Source: JACKAQ01 sp020634975 [NCBI: Calditrichia bacterium] (lineage in GTDB: Bacteria > Calditrichota > Calditrichia > RBG-13-44-9). From it: 64,000 nucleotides of DNA. The notes beneath the pieces were generated by a model, which did not search any database, was not told where the DNA came from, and saw nothing but the letters and a program-made list of their open reading frames with translations. Every line of letters begins with the position of its first letter. The first letter of the stretch is position 1. The translations under genes and the position numbers were made by a program. The DNA lies in NCBI GenBank assembly GCA_020634975.1, contig JACKAQ010000001.1, positions 1,736,001-1,800,000 on the forward strand, read 5' to 3'. Below are positions 54,119 to 63,661 of the stretch, piece after piece.

Positions 54119-56017
54119 CTACCGCTTCAACACAAACTGCATGTTATCCCGTTTCACAACTTCGCTGATAAATTCGCGATAAGCGGCGTATTTTTCGAGC
54201 GGAATTTCCCGCGTTTCCAGCCGGAATTGCCGCAAATAGCGCAGCCGATTATCCGCCAATTCGTATTCGATCCGGTAAGTGCCGAATTCAGATTCGATGG
54301 TTTCCTGCGGCGGTGCGGCTTCCAGCGCGTAACCGGGCGGTAAGCTGATATAAACCGTATCTGCATCCTCAAATGCGTAGTTAAATGAAACCGAAAACTT
54401 GCGTTCATCCGGCGATTCTTCCGGTGGGTATTTTTGAAAACTGGTTGATCACATTCGGGCTCAAAAATAACCGGCTGGCGCTGCGCGTCGCAAAATTTTT
54501 CATTTCGCCGGAAAAATGCACAACGCAGGGCTGATCGACATTTTCAGCAAGATTTTCGACAGTAAATTCCGCCAGATCGAATCGTGAGGCACTGAGGCTG
54601 ATCAACCGACTGCGCAGCCAATCCTGCTGTTTTTCGATTTCCACACCAATAAACCGCCCACGAACATAGCTTGACCGGTTACCGGTTGTGGCAAACCAAC
54701 CGCTCATTTGCAGCGCACCATCTTCGCCAATGCGGCCTTCGGTGCGGCTGGTCATCAAATTATCTTCCGGACGACTGACTGGTGTTTGGATAATTTTGCC
54801 GCCCTCGGCTTCAACCACCAGCACTTTTGCGCCTTCAACGGAATATGGTAATTCTCCGGCGGGAATGTAATCTGCGGTGCATTCCAGCCAAACCGTATCT
54901 TCCGGTAACGGCACGACGGCAATGCAATGGTTAAACTGGTTGGATGGAAATTCTTCAATAAAATTGATGGCATCGCGGGTGGGCGTAAGTGCCAAATGTG
55001 CGGGAATATTCACCACATCCAGCATCGCGACCATTAGGGTGGATAAATCTTTGCAATCGCCATATTTATTTTCGAAAACAGATTGCGCGCTGTATGGCTG
55101 CCAACCGCCGATACCCAGATCGATGCTCACATAACGCGAATTATTCTGCAAATAGGCGTATAATTTGCTGATTTTGGTTTTGGCATCGTCATCAGGATTC
55201 ACCAGCGCAGCAACTTCCTGACGAATGAGTTCGGGCAAAATCAGCCGGTCGGCTGTCAATCCGCGATACCACTGCGCCAGACCATTCCAGTCGCGGAAAT
55301 GCCCGAATGAGTTCTCCAGCGCAAATCTTTCCGGGGTAAAATACAGGATCATCCGGTTGCTGTTGTTTTTCGACATATAATCTTCGCTCTCAAAAGCGGG
55401 GAGCAACGCGGCATTCCAAATGTGCGAAACACTGCTGGAGCGAATCGTTTTTGGTGATGTTTCCATATTTACGGCATGGGTGCGAAACGCAACTGTCGTA
55501 TCGCGCAACACCAGTTTGTAGCTGCTGCTTAACACGGGCACATTTTTTTGTGGAAACCAGTCCGGCCAAAAAACAGTGTGCTCATTTCTGCTTCGGTGCT
55601 GTATTCCACAACATATGGAAATTTTGGCCAAGTTGAATTAATCCATTGATAACGCGAATCGCTATACAACGAATATCCGGGCGAATAATCTTCTTTCAGG
55701 ATGTCGCTATTTTTGTATTTTTTTAGCTCTTCACCATCGGTGCTCAAAATTCGCACATCTATTTTTTTCTTTTTGATAAATTTGTTTTCGCTAACACCAG
55801 GAATACCGTAACCTTTGCCTTCATCGTTATTGATTTGAACTTTGCGGGAATAGCGAACATAAGCTTTTCCCTGGCCGAGAACTTCGAATTCTGTCTCATC
55901 GGAAAGGATGATTGCATCGTGCGAACCAGACAAAATATCGACGGTTTGGGCTGTGCCGAAACCGCCCCACAACGCAACAGATAAAAATATCACACCGTAA
56001 ATTGATCGCATTTCCAT
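54119..56017 (-). CDS. DUF3857/transglutaminase protein, two frameshifts
   Basis: Conceptually about 630 residues: signal peptide (MEMRSIYGVIFLSVALWGGF), DUF3857 domain, transglutaminase-like core, DUF3858-like C-terminus. The core keeps a full Cys-His-Asp triad (YGDCKDLSTL, FNHCIAVVPL, CTADYIPAG). Two single-base shifts break the frame. At 55568-55573 a T-run of six should be seven, restoring LFFWPDWFPQ. At 54437-54440 a T-run of four should be three, restoring NQFQKYPPEESP. The C-terminal part ends RDNMQFVLKR before TAG at 54119. With both mended the protein is complete. It is a tandem paralogue of the next gene. Role unknown. Confidence 0.85.
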
Positions 56018-56082
56018 AGTTCACCCAAAATAAATTCACCCGGCCACCGCTTCCGGCAAGCCGGGTAAGAGCTGTTTTTCAA

Positions 56083-57918
56083 TTATTCGCCTTCGCTGGT
56101 TGCGCCCTGACGAATGACAATTTGAGCTTGGTCGGCACCAATTATGCGATCGTAAAAATCGCGCAATGTGGCATAATCTCCGGAACCGTAGGTTAGCTGG
56201 CGGCGGATGTATTGGCGTTTCAGGGATATTTTGTTGCCGTCGGCTGTCCAGTCATTTACAAATGTAATATCAAAATTGGGTTTTTTGCTGGTGACGTTTT
56301 GCGGTAGTTCATCCAATACGTAACCTTCCGGTAATTCTATATTTATATCATCTGATTCTGCAACATTATAAACAAACTCAACCGGGAAAAACCGTTTTTC
56401 GCGTTTAAACGGGTTCTCTTCCATTTTGTTGATTGCCGGCGTTGCGATATAAATCATATTCCCAACCACCTGGGCAAATTCCGGTGAGCGGAAATGCGCA
56501 GAGATGTAAACCGGTTGTTCCAAATTTTCCAGCGCATCCACTGTAAAGGAATCTAATTCAACTGTTTTGAAGCTGTTTTGCAACAGTGTTTTGACATATT
56601 CTTCATCGCCGTCTGCGGTAATTTCCTGACGTGCATCGATTGCGTGATAGCCCTCCATCCGGATCGTTACAGAAGCGTGCAGCGTGCCGCTTTCGTCCAG
56701 TTTTGCATCGGCTTTGCAGTAGCGCATATTTGTTTTTTTGGGCTCTGGCAAATTAATAAACTGCCCTTCAGCATCGTCAATCAACAAACCGATATCAACC
56801 AGCGTGCGCTCCGGCAAAATGTCGTAGGGATAATGTTTCAGACGCGAATCCAGCAGCACCAAACGCCGGCCGATCATCGCAGCGGTCAAAATATAGTTAA
56901 ATTGGGAAAGCCGGGGCTGATTGCGAACAACCATCCCGTTGCTGCGGGTGCTGATCAGCATCGGATAAGCCTCAAGCCCTGCCAATCGCAACAGATTGAT
57001 CAACAACAGGTTTTTTTCGCTACCGGTGCCTTTGAGATTTTTTAATATTTTTTCGCTTTTTTCATCATAATATGCGCCGCCCTGCGAAGTTGATTCGATA
57101 TTATTCTGAACGTATGTATAAAGCGATTTTATTTTGTCCAGCGGCGTCATTTCCGGTGTTGTCTGGGCGGCGACCAGCGCTTTCAAATCGCCATCGTTGC
57201 TGTAAAATTTATCGAGATACTCGCGTTCTTCTTTGACCAACTCCGCCCAATCGCTGATAAATTTGCGATACACATACGGGCTTTTGTAATCGATAATCTG
57301 GAAATGGATGGCAGCCTGGTAATCTTCTGTTGTGCGCATAAACGGCTCTTTGCGAATCGGCGGCAGATCGCGCATTTCCCATGTGTATTTGGTTAATGCG
57401 ATGCGCTGTCCGGGCACCAAAATTTCATCTTTATGGGGTTGAATTTCCGACATGTTCCGGTAAAACGCATTATAGCGAAAATAGGGCAACACCGTTACCG
57501 AATAACGGCTCAACCGGGTGTAAATTGAATTTTGGAAATACCATTGTTCTAAATTATGAATATATTCGGAAACCATCCGGAACCGGTATTCAATTACCGA
57601 ACCCACTTCCACACCCGGCATCGCAAACTTGATACGGTTTACTTTTTCGCCTTTTTCTTCAAAAATATCCTTTTTATCCAGCTTGATTTGCTTGCCGTTT
57701 GGAAGGGTTGTAATACCTTTGATGTCTTTTATGTCATCCTCGTAATAGTATGGAATAACAATATCCGCCTGCCCCTTGCCTTCTTCGGTTAAAATCTTGA
57801 TGCGGAAATGATACTCCCCTTCCACAAAATACATATTGCCGTCACTTTCTAATTTGAGATCGCCATCTGCAAATAGCACAACTGCCTCCGCTTCGGGATC
57901 ATCCGCATAACTGGTCAT
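56083..57918 (-). CDS. DUF3857/transglutaminase-like protein, N-terminally truncated, triad lost
   Basis: A 611-residue protein with DUF3857 (DPEAEAVVLFADGDLKLES, then LTEEGKGQADIVIPYY), a transglutaminase-like core and a C-terminal beta domain. The core reads GTGSEKNLLLINLLRLAG, so the catalytic Cys is Glu; FNYILTAAM replaces the His site. It is a pseudo-enzyme of the type common in FCB genomes. No signal peptide is present. In frame upstream of the ATG are residues IQIQPKEELA, which still match the family start, then a stop at 57958-57960. The 5' end seems to have been lost at the junction with glpD. It would now stay in the cytoplasm, unlike its paralogue. Confidence 0.87.
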   Translation of the reverse strand: MTSYADDPEAEAVVLFADGDLKLESDGNMYFVEGEYHFRIKILTEEGKGQADIVIPYYYEDDIKDIKGITTLPNGKQIKLDKKDIFEEKGEKVNRIKFAMPGVEVGSVIEYRFRMVSEYIHNLEQWYFQNSIYTRLSRYSVTVLPYFRYNAFYRNMSEIQPHKDEILVPGQRIALTKYTWEMRDLPPIRKEPFMRTTEDYQAAIHFQIIDYKSPYVYRKFISDWAELVKEEREYLDKFYSNDGDLKALVAAQTTPEMTPLDKIKSLYTYVQNNIESTSQGGAYYDEKSEKILKNLKGTGSEKNLLLINLLRLAGLEAYPMLISTRSNGMVVRNQPRLSQFNYILTAAMIGRRLVLLDSRLKHYPYDILPERTLVDIGLLIDDAEGQFINLPEPKKTNMRYCKADAKLDESGTLHASVTIRMEGYHAIDARQEITADGDEEYVKTLLQNSFKTVELDSFTVDALENLEQPVYISAHFRSPEFAQVVGNMIYIATPAINKMEENPFKREKRFFPVEFVYNVAESDDINIELPEGYVLDELPQNVTSKKPNFDITFVNDWTADGNKISLKRQYIRRQLTYGSGDYATLRDFYDRIIGADQAQIVIRQGATSEGE

Positions 57919-57982
57919 TGCCAGCTCTTCTTTGGGCTGGATTTGGATGCAATTGAGTCATCGAAAAAACAGGAGATCGGAA

Positions 57983-59542
57983 ATGAATCGCACGGAAATG
58001 ATCGAATCGCTGCGGCAAATGCCGGGGTTTTGGGATATCGTCATCATCGGTGGCGGCGCAACGGGATTGGGCGTAGCAGTGGAATCCGCATCGCGCGGCT
58101 ACCGGACGCTGCTGCTGGAGCAGCACGATTTTGCCAAAGGCACCTCCAGCCGCAGCACAAAGCTGATTCACGGCGGCGTGCGCTATTTGCGGCAGGGCAA
58201 CATTTCGCTGGTGCTGGAAGCGCTGCACGAACGCGGATTGCTGGCGGAAAACGCCCCGCATCTGGTGCGGCACCAATCGTTTATCGTGCCAAATTACGAA
58301 TGGTGGGAAGGACCGTTTTACGGCATCGGGCTGAAAATGTATGACATGCTCGCCGGAAAACTTGGGCTGCGTCCCTCCAAAATCCTCTCCCGCAGCGAAA
58401 CGCTTAAACGCATTCCCACACTGGAGCCGGAAGGCTTACGCGGCGGCGTCATTTATTACGACGGACAATTTGACGACGCGCGGCTGGCGGTCAATCTGGC
58501 GCAAACGGTTGTCGATCTGGGCGGAACGCCGCTCAATTACATGCAAGTTACCGGGCTGCAAAAATCCAACAACATGACCAGCGGCGTGACCGCGATGGAC
58601 ATGGAAACCGGCGAAAATTTCGAAATTGCCGCGCGGGTGGTGGTGAACGCAACCGGCGTTTTTACCGATGCGATCCGCAACATGGACGAGCCGGATGCCA
58701 CCCCGATCATCCAGCCGAGTCAGGGCGTGCATCTGGTGCTGGACGCCGAATTTTTGCCGGGAAATGCCGCGGTTATGGTGCCGGAAACCGACGACGGTCG
58801 CGTGCTGTTCGCGGTGCCGTGGCACGGAAAAGTGGTCGTGGGAACGACGGATACACCGATTGAATCGCCATCGCTGGAGCCGCGCGCGCTGGATAGCGAA
58901 ATCGAATTTATCCTGAAACACGCCGCGCGATACCTCACCAAAGATCCCACCCGCGACGACGTGCTCAGCGTGTTCGCCGGATTGCGTCCGCTGGTGAAAA
59001 TGGAGGACGAGAAAAACACGGCGGCGCTGTCGCGCGATCACACCATTCTGGTGTCGTCATCCGGGCTGTTGACCATCACCGGCGGGAAGTGGACAACTTA
59101 TCGCAAAATGGGCGAAGATACCGTTGCGCAAGCCGCGATGATTGCCGGACTGCCGCATCGCCCCACCCGAACCGCGAATTTGCGCATCCACGGCTGGCTC
59201 AAAAATGTGGACGACAGCGATCCGCTGCACTTTTACGGCTCGGACGCGCTGTCCATTCAACGAATGATCAAAGAAAGCCCCGAACTCGGCAAACCGCTGC
59301 ACCCGAATTTACCCTATTGTCCGGCGGAAGTGCGCTGGTCCGTACAAAAAGAAATGGCACGAACCGTGGAAGATGTGCTCGCCCGCAGAACCCGCGCGCT
59401 GCTGCTCGATGCCCGCGCTGCCATCGAAATGGCACCAACTGTCGCCAAAATTATGGCGGACGAATTGAAAAAAAATGCGCAGTGGGAGCAGCAACAAACC
59501 CATGATTTTATTGAACTTGCGAAAGGCTACCTGCCATCGTGA
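57983..59542 (+). CDS. glpD: FAD-dependent glycerol-3-phosphate dehydrogenase
   Basis: A 519-residue membrane-associated flavoprotein that oxidises glycerol-3-phosphate to DHAP and passes electrons to quinone. It starts at the ATG at 57983 with AGGAG seven bases upstream. The FAD-binding Rossmann motif is IVIIGGGATGLGVAVESASR. The family signatures HDFAKGTSSRSTKLIHGGVR and GGKWTTYRKMGEDT are intact. The C-terminal GlpD helical domain (ARTVEDVLARRTRALLLDAR) is full length. It is divergent from the truncated DUF3857 gene, with only 64 bases between the two starts. Confidence 0.96.
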   Translation: MNRTEMIESLRQMPGFWDIVIIGGGATGLGVAVESASRGYRTLLLEQHDFAKGTSSRSTKLIHGGVRYLRQGNISLVLEALHERGLLAENAPHLVRHQSFIVPNYEWWEGPFYGIGLKMYDMLAGKLGLRPSKILSRSETLKRIPTLEPEGLRGGVIYYDGQFDDARLAVNLAQTVVDLGGTPLNYMQVTGLQKSNNMTSGVTAMDMETGENFEIAARVVVNATGVFTDAIRNMDEPDATPIIQPSQGVHLVLDAEFLPGNAAVMVPETDDGRVLFAVPWHGKVVVGTTDTPIESPSLEPRALDSEIEFILKHAARYLTKDPTRDDVLSVFAGLRPLVKMEDEKNTAALSRDHTILVSSSGLLTITGGKWTTYRKMGEDTVAQAAMIAGLPHRPTRTANLRIHGWLKNVDDSDPLHFYGSDALSIQRMIKESPELGKPLHPNLPYCPAEVRWSVQKEMARTVEDVLARRTRALLLDARAAIEMAPTVAKIMADELKKNAQWEQQQTHDFIELAKGYLPS

Positions 59543-59818
59543 AAACTGTTGGCAGATCGCCGCACATCAGCGGTGCCACAGCATCTGCAAGTGTCAGGCG
59601 ATTTAACTTGCTGATTTTCTGAAAATAGACTTTTATGCAAACCATGTTTTCACATCAATTGTGGCAGGTATTTTGCTTTTTTCCAAAATTTTTTGCCACG
59701 CTTATTTTCATGATTATCAACATCTTAGATAAACGATCGGCGACTGGCAGCAGATTTGCCGATATCCACCGTTTGGTTTCGAAAATTAAAAATGACTGCC
59801 GGAAGGTTAAATAGATTT

Positions 59819-61237
59819 ATGTTCACCGCGAAAAATATCAAACTGATTGTTGCCATTGCGATTCCCATTTTATCCTTTTTCTGCCGGCAACGGCAATTCC
59901 CATCGATAATTTGAGCATCATCGAGCAGCGGGTTATCGCCCTGTTTGTGATGGCAACCCTGTTCTGGATTCTCGAACCGATTCCCGTTTTTGCCACTTCC
60001 GTGCTGATCATCGCGCTGGAATTATTCATGATGTCCGATAAAGTTTTCTGCTGTTCCAGAACACCGCCGGACTGGAAAATTTTGGCAAAGCGATCAGCTA
60101 TAAAGCGATAATGGCAACATTCGCCTCGCCGATTATCCTGCTGTTTTTGGGTGGATTTTTTCTGGCGATGGCCGCCACCAAATACCGGCTGGATGTGAAC
60201 CTCGCCCGGTGCTGCTCAAACCGTTCGGCACAAATCCCCGATGGGTGCTGCTCGGGTTAATGGTGATAACTGCCGTATTTTCGATGTTTATGAGCAACAC
60301 CGCCACCACCGCGATGATGTTGGCGCTGCTCACGCCCATCCTCGCTTCGCTGGATGATGGCGACGCGGGCAAAGCCGCATTTGTGCTGGGCATTCCGTTT
60401 GCGGCAAATATCGGCGGGATCGGAACGCCCATCGGCACGCCGCCAAATGCGGTTGCACTAAAATATCTCACCGGAAAATTTGCCATCGGTTTCGGCGAGT
60501 GGATGAGCTTTGCCGTGCCGTTTGTAATCGTGATGCTCATTTTCGCATGGCGATTGCTGCTCTTTTTGTTTCCGCCCCAATCACCAAAACTGGAACTGAC
60601 CATCAAAAGCAAATTTCTTAAAAACTGGAAAGCCGTCACGGTTTACGCAACTTTTGTGATCACCATTTTGCTGTGGTTGCTGGACGGATTTCACGGGATG
60701 AATTCATACGTCGTCGCGATGATTCCGGTGGCGGTGTTCAGCGCATCGGGCATCATCACCAAAGAAGATCTGAAGCTGATCAGTTGGGATGTGCTCTGGC
60801 TGGTTTCCGGCGGTATCGCGCTGGGTATGGCAATGGAGGAAACCGGTTTGGCAAAAAACCTCATCGAAAACATCCCGTTCGATACTTTCCCGGCGATTGC
60901 TATCGTGCTGTCCACCACGCTCATCGCGCTGCTGATGGCAACGTTCATGTCGCATACGGCGACATCCAACCTGATTTTGCCGATCGTTTCAGCGCTGGGC
61001 GTGAATCTCGCCAGCCTCGAATTGTTTGGCGGCGGAAAAATGTTGATTCTGTCGGTCACTTTCGCCTGTTCGCTGGCAATGGCGCTGGCAATTTCCACAC
61101 CGCCAAATGCGATGGCGCAGGCTACCGGACTCGTTCGCAGCGACCAGTTGATGAAAAGCGGGTTGACCATCAGCATCGTCGGGCTATTGGGTGTTTACCT
61201 GCTGATGTTTATATTGAAACAGATTGCATTTTTTTAA
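59819..61237 (+). CDS. SLC13/DASS anion:Na+ symporter, three frameshifts
   Basis: Conceptually about 473 residues of a sodium-coupled dicarboxylate/sulfate-type transporter with 11-12 helices. The first 400 bases carry three single-base deletions: near 59876-59880 (T-run; then LPATAIPIDNLS), near 60043 (GAT AAA then a missing base; then FLLFQNTAGLENFGKAIS) and near 60209 (CGG for CGGG; then VLLKPFGTNPRW). From 60209 to the stop the frame is open, with the SNT signature MSNTATTAMMLALLTP, a second SHTATSNLILPIVSA and both NxPxA hairpins (GTPPNAVALK, STPPNAMAQATG). With the indels mended nothing is missing. Substrate could be sulfate, phosphate or dicarboxylate. Confidence 0.87.
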
Positions 61238-61337
61238 TGGTGTGAGTATACGATTTGTTGATAAACAGTGGCTTCGACTGGCTCAGCCGCCACAAAAGGA
61301 AATTTATCCTTTATCACTTATCCTTTGAAAAATTGAA

Positions 61338-62692
61338 ATGAAAGATTTCTACCAACATTTGAACCTGAACGTGCTGATCAGCGCCTATTTTTCCGATCCC
61401 GAACAGCGGATTAATCTGGAAAAAGGCGACTATCTGATGCGCGAAGGTGACTACAACGACCGGCTGTTTCTGGTGTTGAAAGGTTCGCTTTCCGGTTATT
61501 TTAACGATCCGGACGGTCATTCGCGATTTTATTTCCGGCTGCAAAGCGGCATGTTTGCCGGTGTCTACAGCTTTTTTTCGCAGACATTTCGCAGCAGCAC
61601 AACCATCATTGCGGATGAACCGGCGGAAGTGGCATTTATCGATCGTTCCCAAAAACCGGTGCGGCTGGATAAAAAAGAGAGCATCTGCGAACAATTTATG
61701 CCGGTAGTGGCGGCGGATTTGGCGCATCGCCAGCAGTTGGCGCAACACATTTCATTCGAAAAACAGCAAACGCTCAAAAAACTGATCGAAACCGAAAAAC
61801 TGGCGTCGCTCGGACAAATGGCTGCGGGCATTTCTCACGAATTGAATAACGCCGTTGCCGTGCTGCAGCGCGGCTCGCAATGGCTCAGCGAAAATCTGGC
61901 TGTGCTGATTCAAAATGAGCAGCAGAAACAATTTTTTGATGCCGGCAACCAACACGGGCGCCATCTTTCTACCCGGGATGTTCGCCAGCGGAAGCGCGAA
62001 TTGCAGCAGCGATTCGGCATTTCCGACGACGCTGCGGAGCACTTTGCCGAAACCGGCGTTCCCGATGACCTGTTGCCTAAAAACCCAAAGAAATGGAGCG
62101 CGATGCGGCAATGTTGCATCACTGCTGGGAAATTGGTGCATCGCTGTGCGGGATGCGTTCGGCGGCCAATCACGCCACATATGTATCGCGATCGGTGAAA
62201 ACACTCGGCGCACCGCACTCTTATCGCCGCAATGACGAAGATGTTAACGAAAGCATTCGCGAAGGGCTGGCGCTGATGTATAGCCCGCTTCGTAAAATCA
62301 ATGTGATCAACGATTTAAAAGAGCTGCCGCTGATCACGGCGAATCGCGGAGAACTGGTGCAGATCTGGATCAACCTGATCAAAAATGCCTGCGACAGCCT
62401 GTTCAGCGATCCTACGCCGAACCCGCGCATCGCCATCCGCAGCAGTTTTTCGGACAACAACATTTGTGTGGAAGTCGAGGACAACGGACCGGGAATTCCG
62501 GAAGATATCCGGGCAAATATTTTCCAGCCCAATTTTACCACCAAAGTGGAAGGGTTGTCTTTCGGGCTCGGTTTGGGGCTGACAATTGTGCAACGGCTGG
62601 TGGATAGTTACAGCGGAAAAATTTCGGTAACGAGCAAGCCGGGAAAAACCGTTTTCAAAATTTTGCTGCCGGTTCCGGAATCAAATTTTTGA
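61338..62692 (+). CDS. Histidine kinase with cNMP-binding-like sensor, one frameshift
   Basis: Conceptually about 452 residues. Residues 1-130 resemble a cyclic nucleotide-binding (Crp-type) beta barrel ([20 protein letters not shown], then GSLSGYF). A HisKA helix follows with H167 in [10 protein letters not shown], then a long helical insert, then HATPase_c with [19 protein letters not shown] and [13 protein letters not shown]. One base is missing near 62088-62092 (NPK then KW; mended [15 protein letters not shown]). No membrane segment. It lies 124 bases ahead of the response regulator and forms a two-gene system with it. The ligand of the sensor is unknown. Confidence 0.85.
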
Positions 62693-62816
62693 CAGGATAA
62701 TCCCGAAGGCAGTCCTTCGGAGCAGGATAGACAGGATTTTTGATTTCATCAACGCGCATCCGCAACAAACGCGACGGAAACCGGCGTTGAAATTATCGTA
62801 TTACAGAGGTCAATCA

Positions 62817-63299
62817 ATGGAAAAACCGGAAATCATTTGCGTAGACGACGAACGTGAAGTGCTGGCTGCGCTCAAACGCGATCTCGCCGGATTTAAGGAT
62901 TACTGCAATTTGACGTATTGCGAATCCGCCGAAGAAGCGCAGGAAGTGCTGGAAGATCTGGATGCCGAAGGCAGACCGGTCGCGCTGATCGTTTGCGACC
63001 ACATTATGCCGGGCAAAAACGGGGTGGATTTTTTGATCGAACTGAACAAAGATTCGCGCTTTGCCCGAACCAAAAAGCTGCTGCTCACCGGACTGGCAAC
63101 CCAGCAGGATACCATTCAAGCCATCAATCAGGCGCAGCTCGATCGCTACATCGAAAAACCGTGGGCTGCGGAATCGCTGATTCAGGTGATGAAAGTGCTG
63201 TTGACGGAATTTGTGGTTGGCGCGGGAATGGATTACAGCGACGCGATGGAGATTCTCGATCAGCCGACGCTTTACAAATTTTTGCGCCGCCAAACCTGA
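62817..63299 (+). CDS. Response regulator (receiver only)
   Basis: A 160-residue CheY-like protein from the ATG at 62817 (GAGG seven bases upstream). D10/D11, phosphoacceptor D61 in VCDHIMPGKNG, the Thr of LLTGLATQQ and the Lys of YIEKPWA are present. The C-terminal 30 residues (LTEFVVGAGMDYSDAMEILD) form a short extension with no DNA-binding domain. It should be the partner of the kinase just upstream. The EKPWAAESL stretch is typical of receivers in HD-GYP and kinase hybrids, so the output may be another protein. Confidence 0.9.
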   Translation: MEKPEIICVDDEREVLAALKRDLAGFKDYCNLTYCESAEEAQEVLEDLDAEGRPVALIVCDHIMPGKNGVDFLIELNKDSRFARTKKLLLTGLATQQDTIQAINQAQLDRYIEKPWAAESLIQVMKVLLTEFVVGAGMDYSDAMEILDQPTLYKFLRRQT

Positions 63300-63358
63300 C
63301 CGTTGCATCCTGAGCGGCGTTGGAAATGCGTATCGAAAGGTGCAAAAACACTTCTTCC

Positions 63359-63538
63359 CAAAAAGAAAAACGGGAAACCGCCGCCGCCTGTATTGTGCGA
63401 TTTCCCGCCTTTAGAGATATGAGTTCTATTTTATTGCTGCCCAAAACCGGACAGTGCATCTTTTTTTAAGAAAACGGGAAACCGCCGCCGCCTGTAAATT
63501 TGCAGTTTCCCGCATCAGAGATATGAGTTCTATATTGT
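63359..63538 (-). repeat. Tandem 59-bp repeat with terminator-like hairpins
   Basis: Two copies (63371-63429 and 63475-63533, 104 bases apart) match over 59 columns without gaps. On the minus strand each reads ATAGAACTCATATCTCT, four variable bases, then a GC-rich hairpin CGGGAAA...TTTCCCG, then a T-run. Loops differ between copies, but both stems stay paired on the minus-strand RNA by U-G wobbles at different places. They lie in the 362-base gap between the response regulator and the glycosyltransferase's likely stop, which holds no gene. Confidence 0.75.
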
Positions 63539-63661
63539 CGCAGAGATTCCGTTTTCTGCAGGTTGTGTTGATTGTGTTCAACGTTCAACCTGAGATAAAT
63601 ATAGCGGAAAAAAGTGCGGTTTTCCATGCCCCAAAAGGGGGATTTTTCAATCGGGAAGCTG

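Noticed and set aside
54405-55631. Three separate small genes in the left DUF3857 region
   Set aside because: The pieces join into one DUF3857/transglutaminase protein when two homopolymer shifts are mended.
59911-60111. Separate 66-codon gene upstream of the SLC13 main frame
   Set aside because: Its sequence continues the SLC13 N-terminal helices; it is a frameshift fragment.
62093-62692. Separate ATPase-domain gene
   Set aside because: It is the HATPase half of the kinase starting at 61338, split by one missing base.
63359-63538. CRISPR array
   Set aside because: Only two copies, the repeat is 59 bp with an internal hairpin, the spacing region is not spacer-like, and no cas genes are near.
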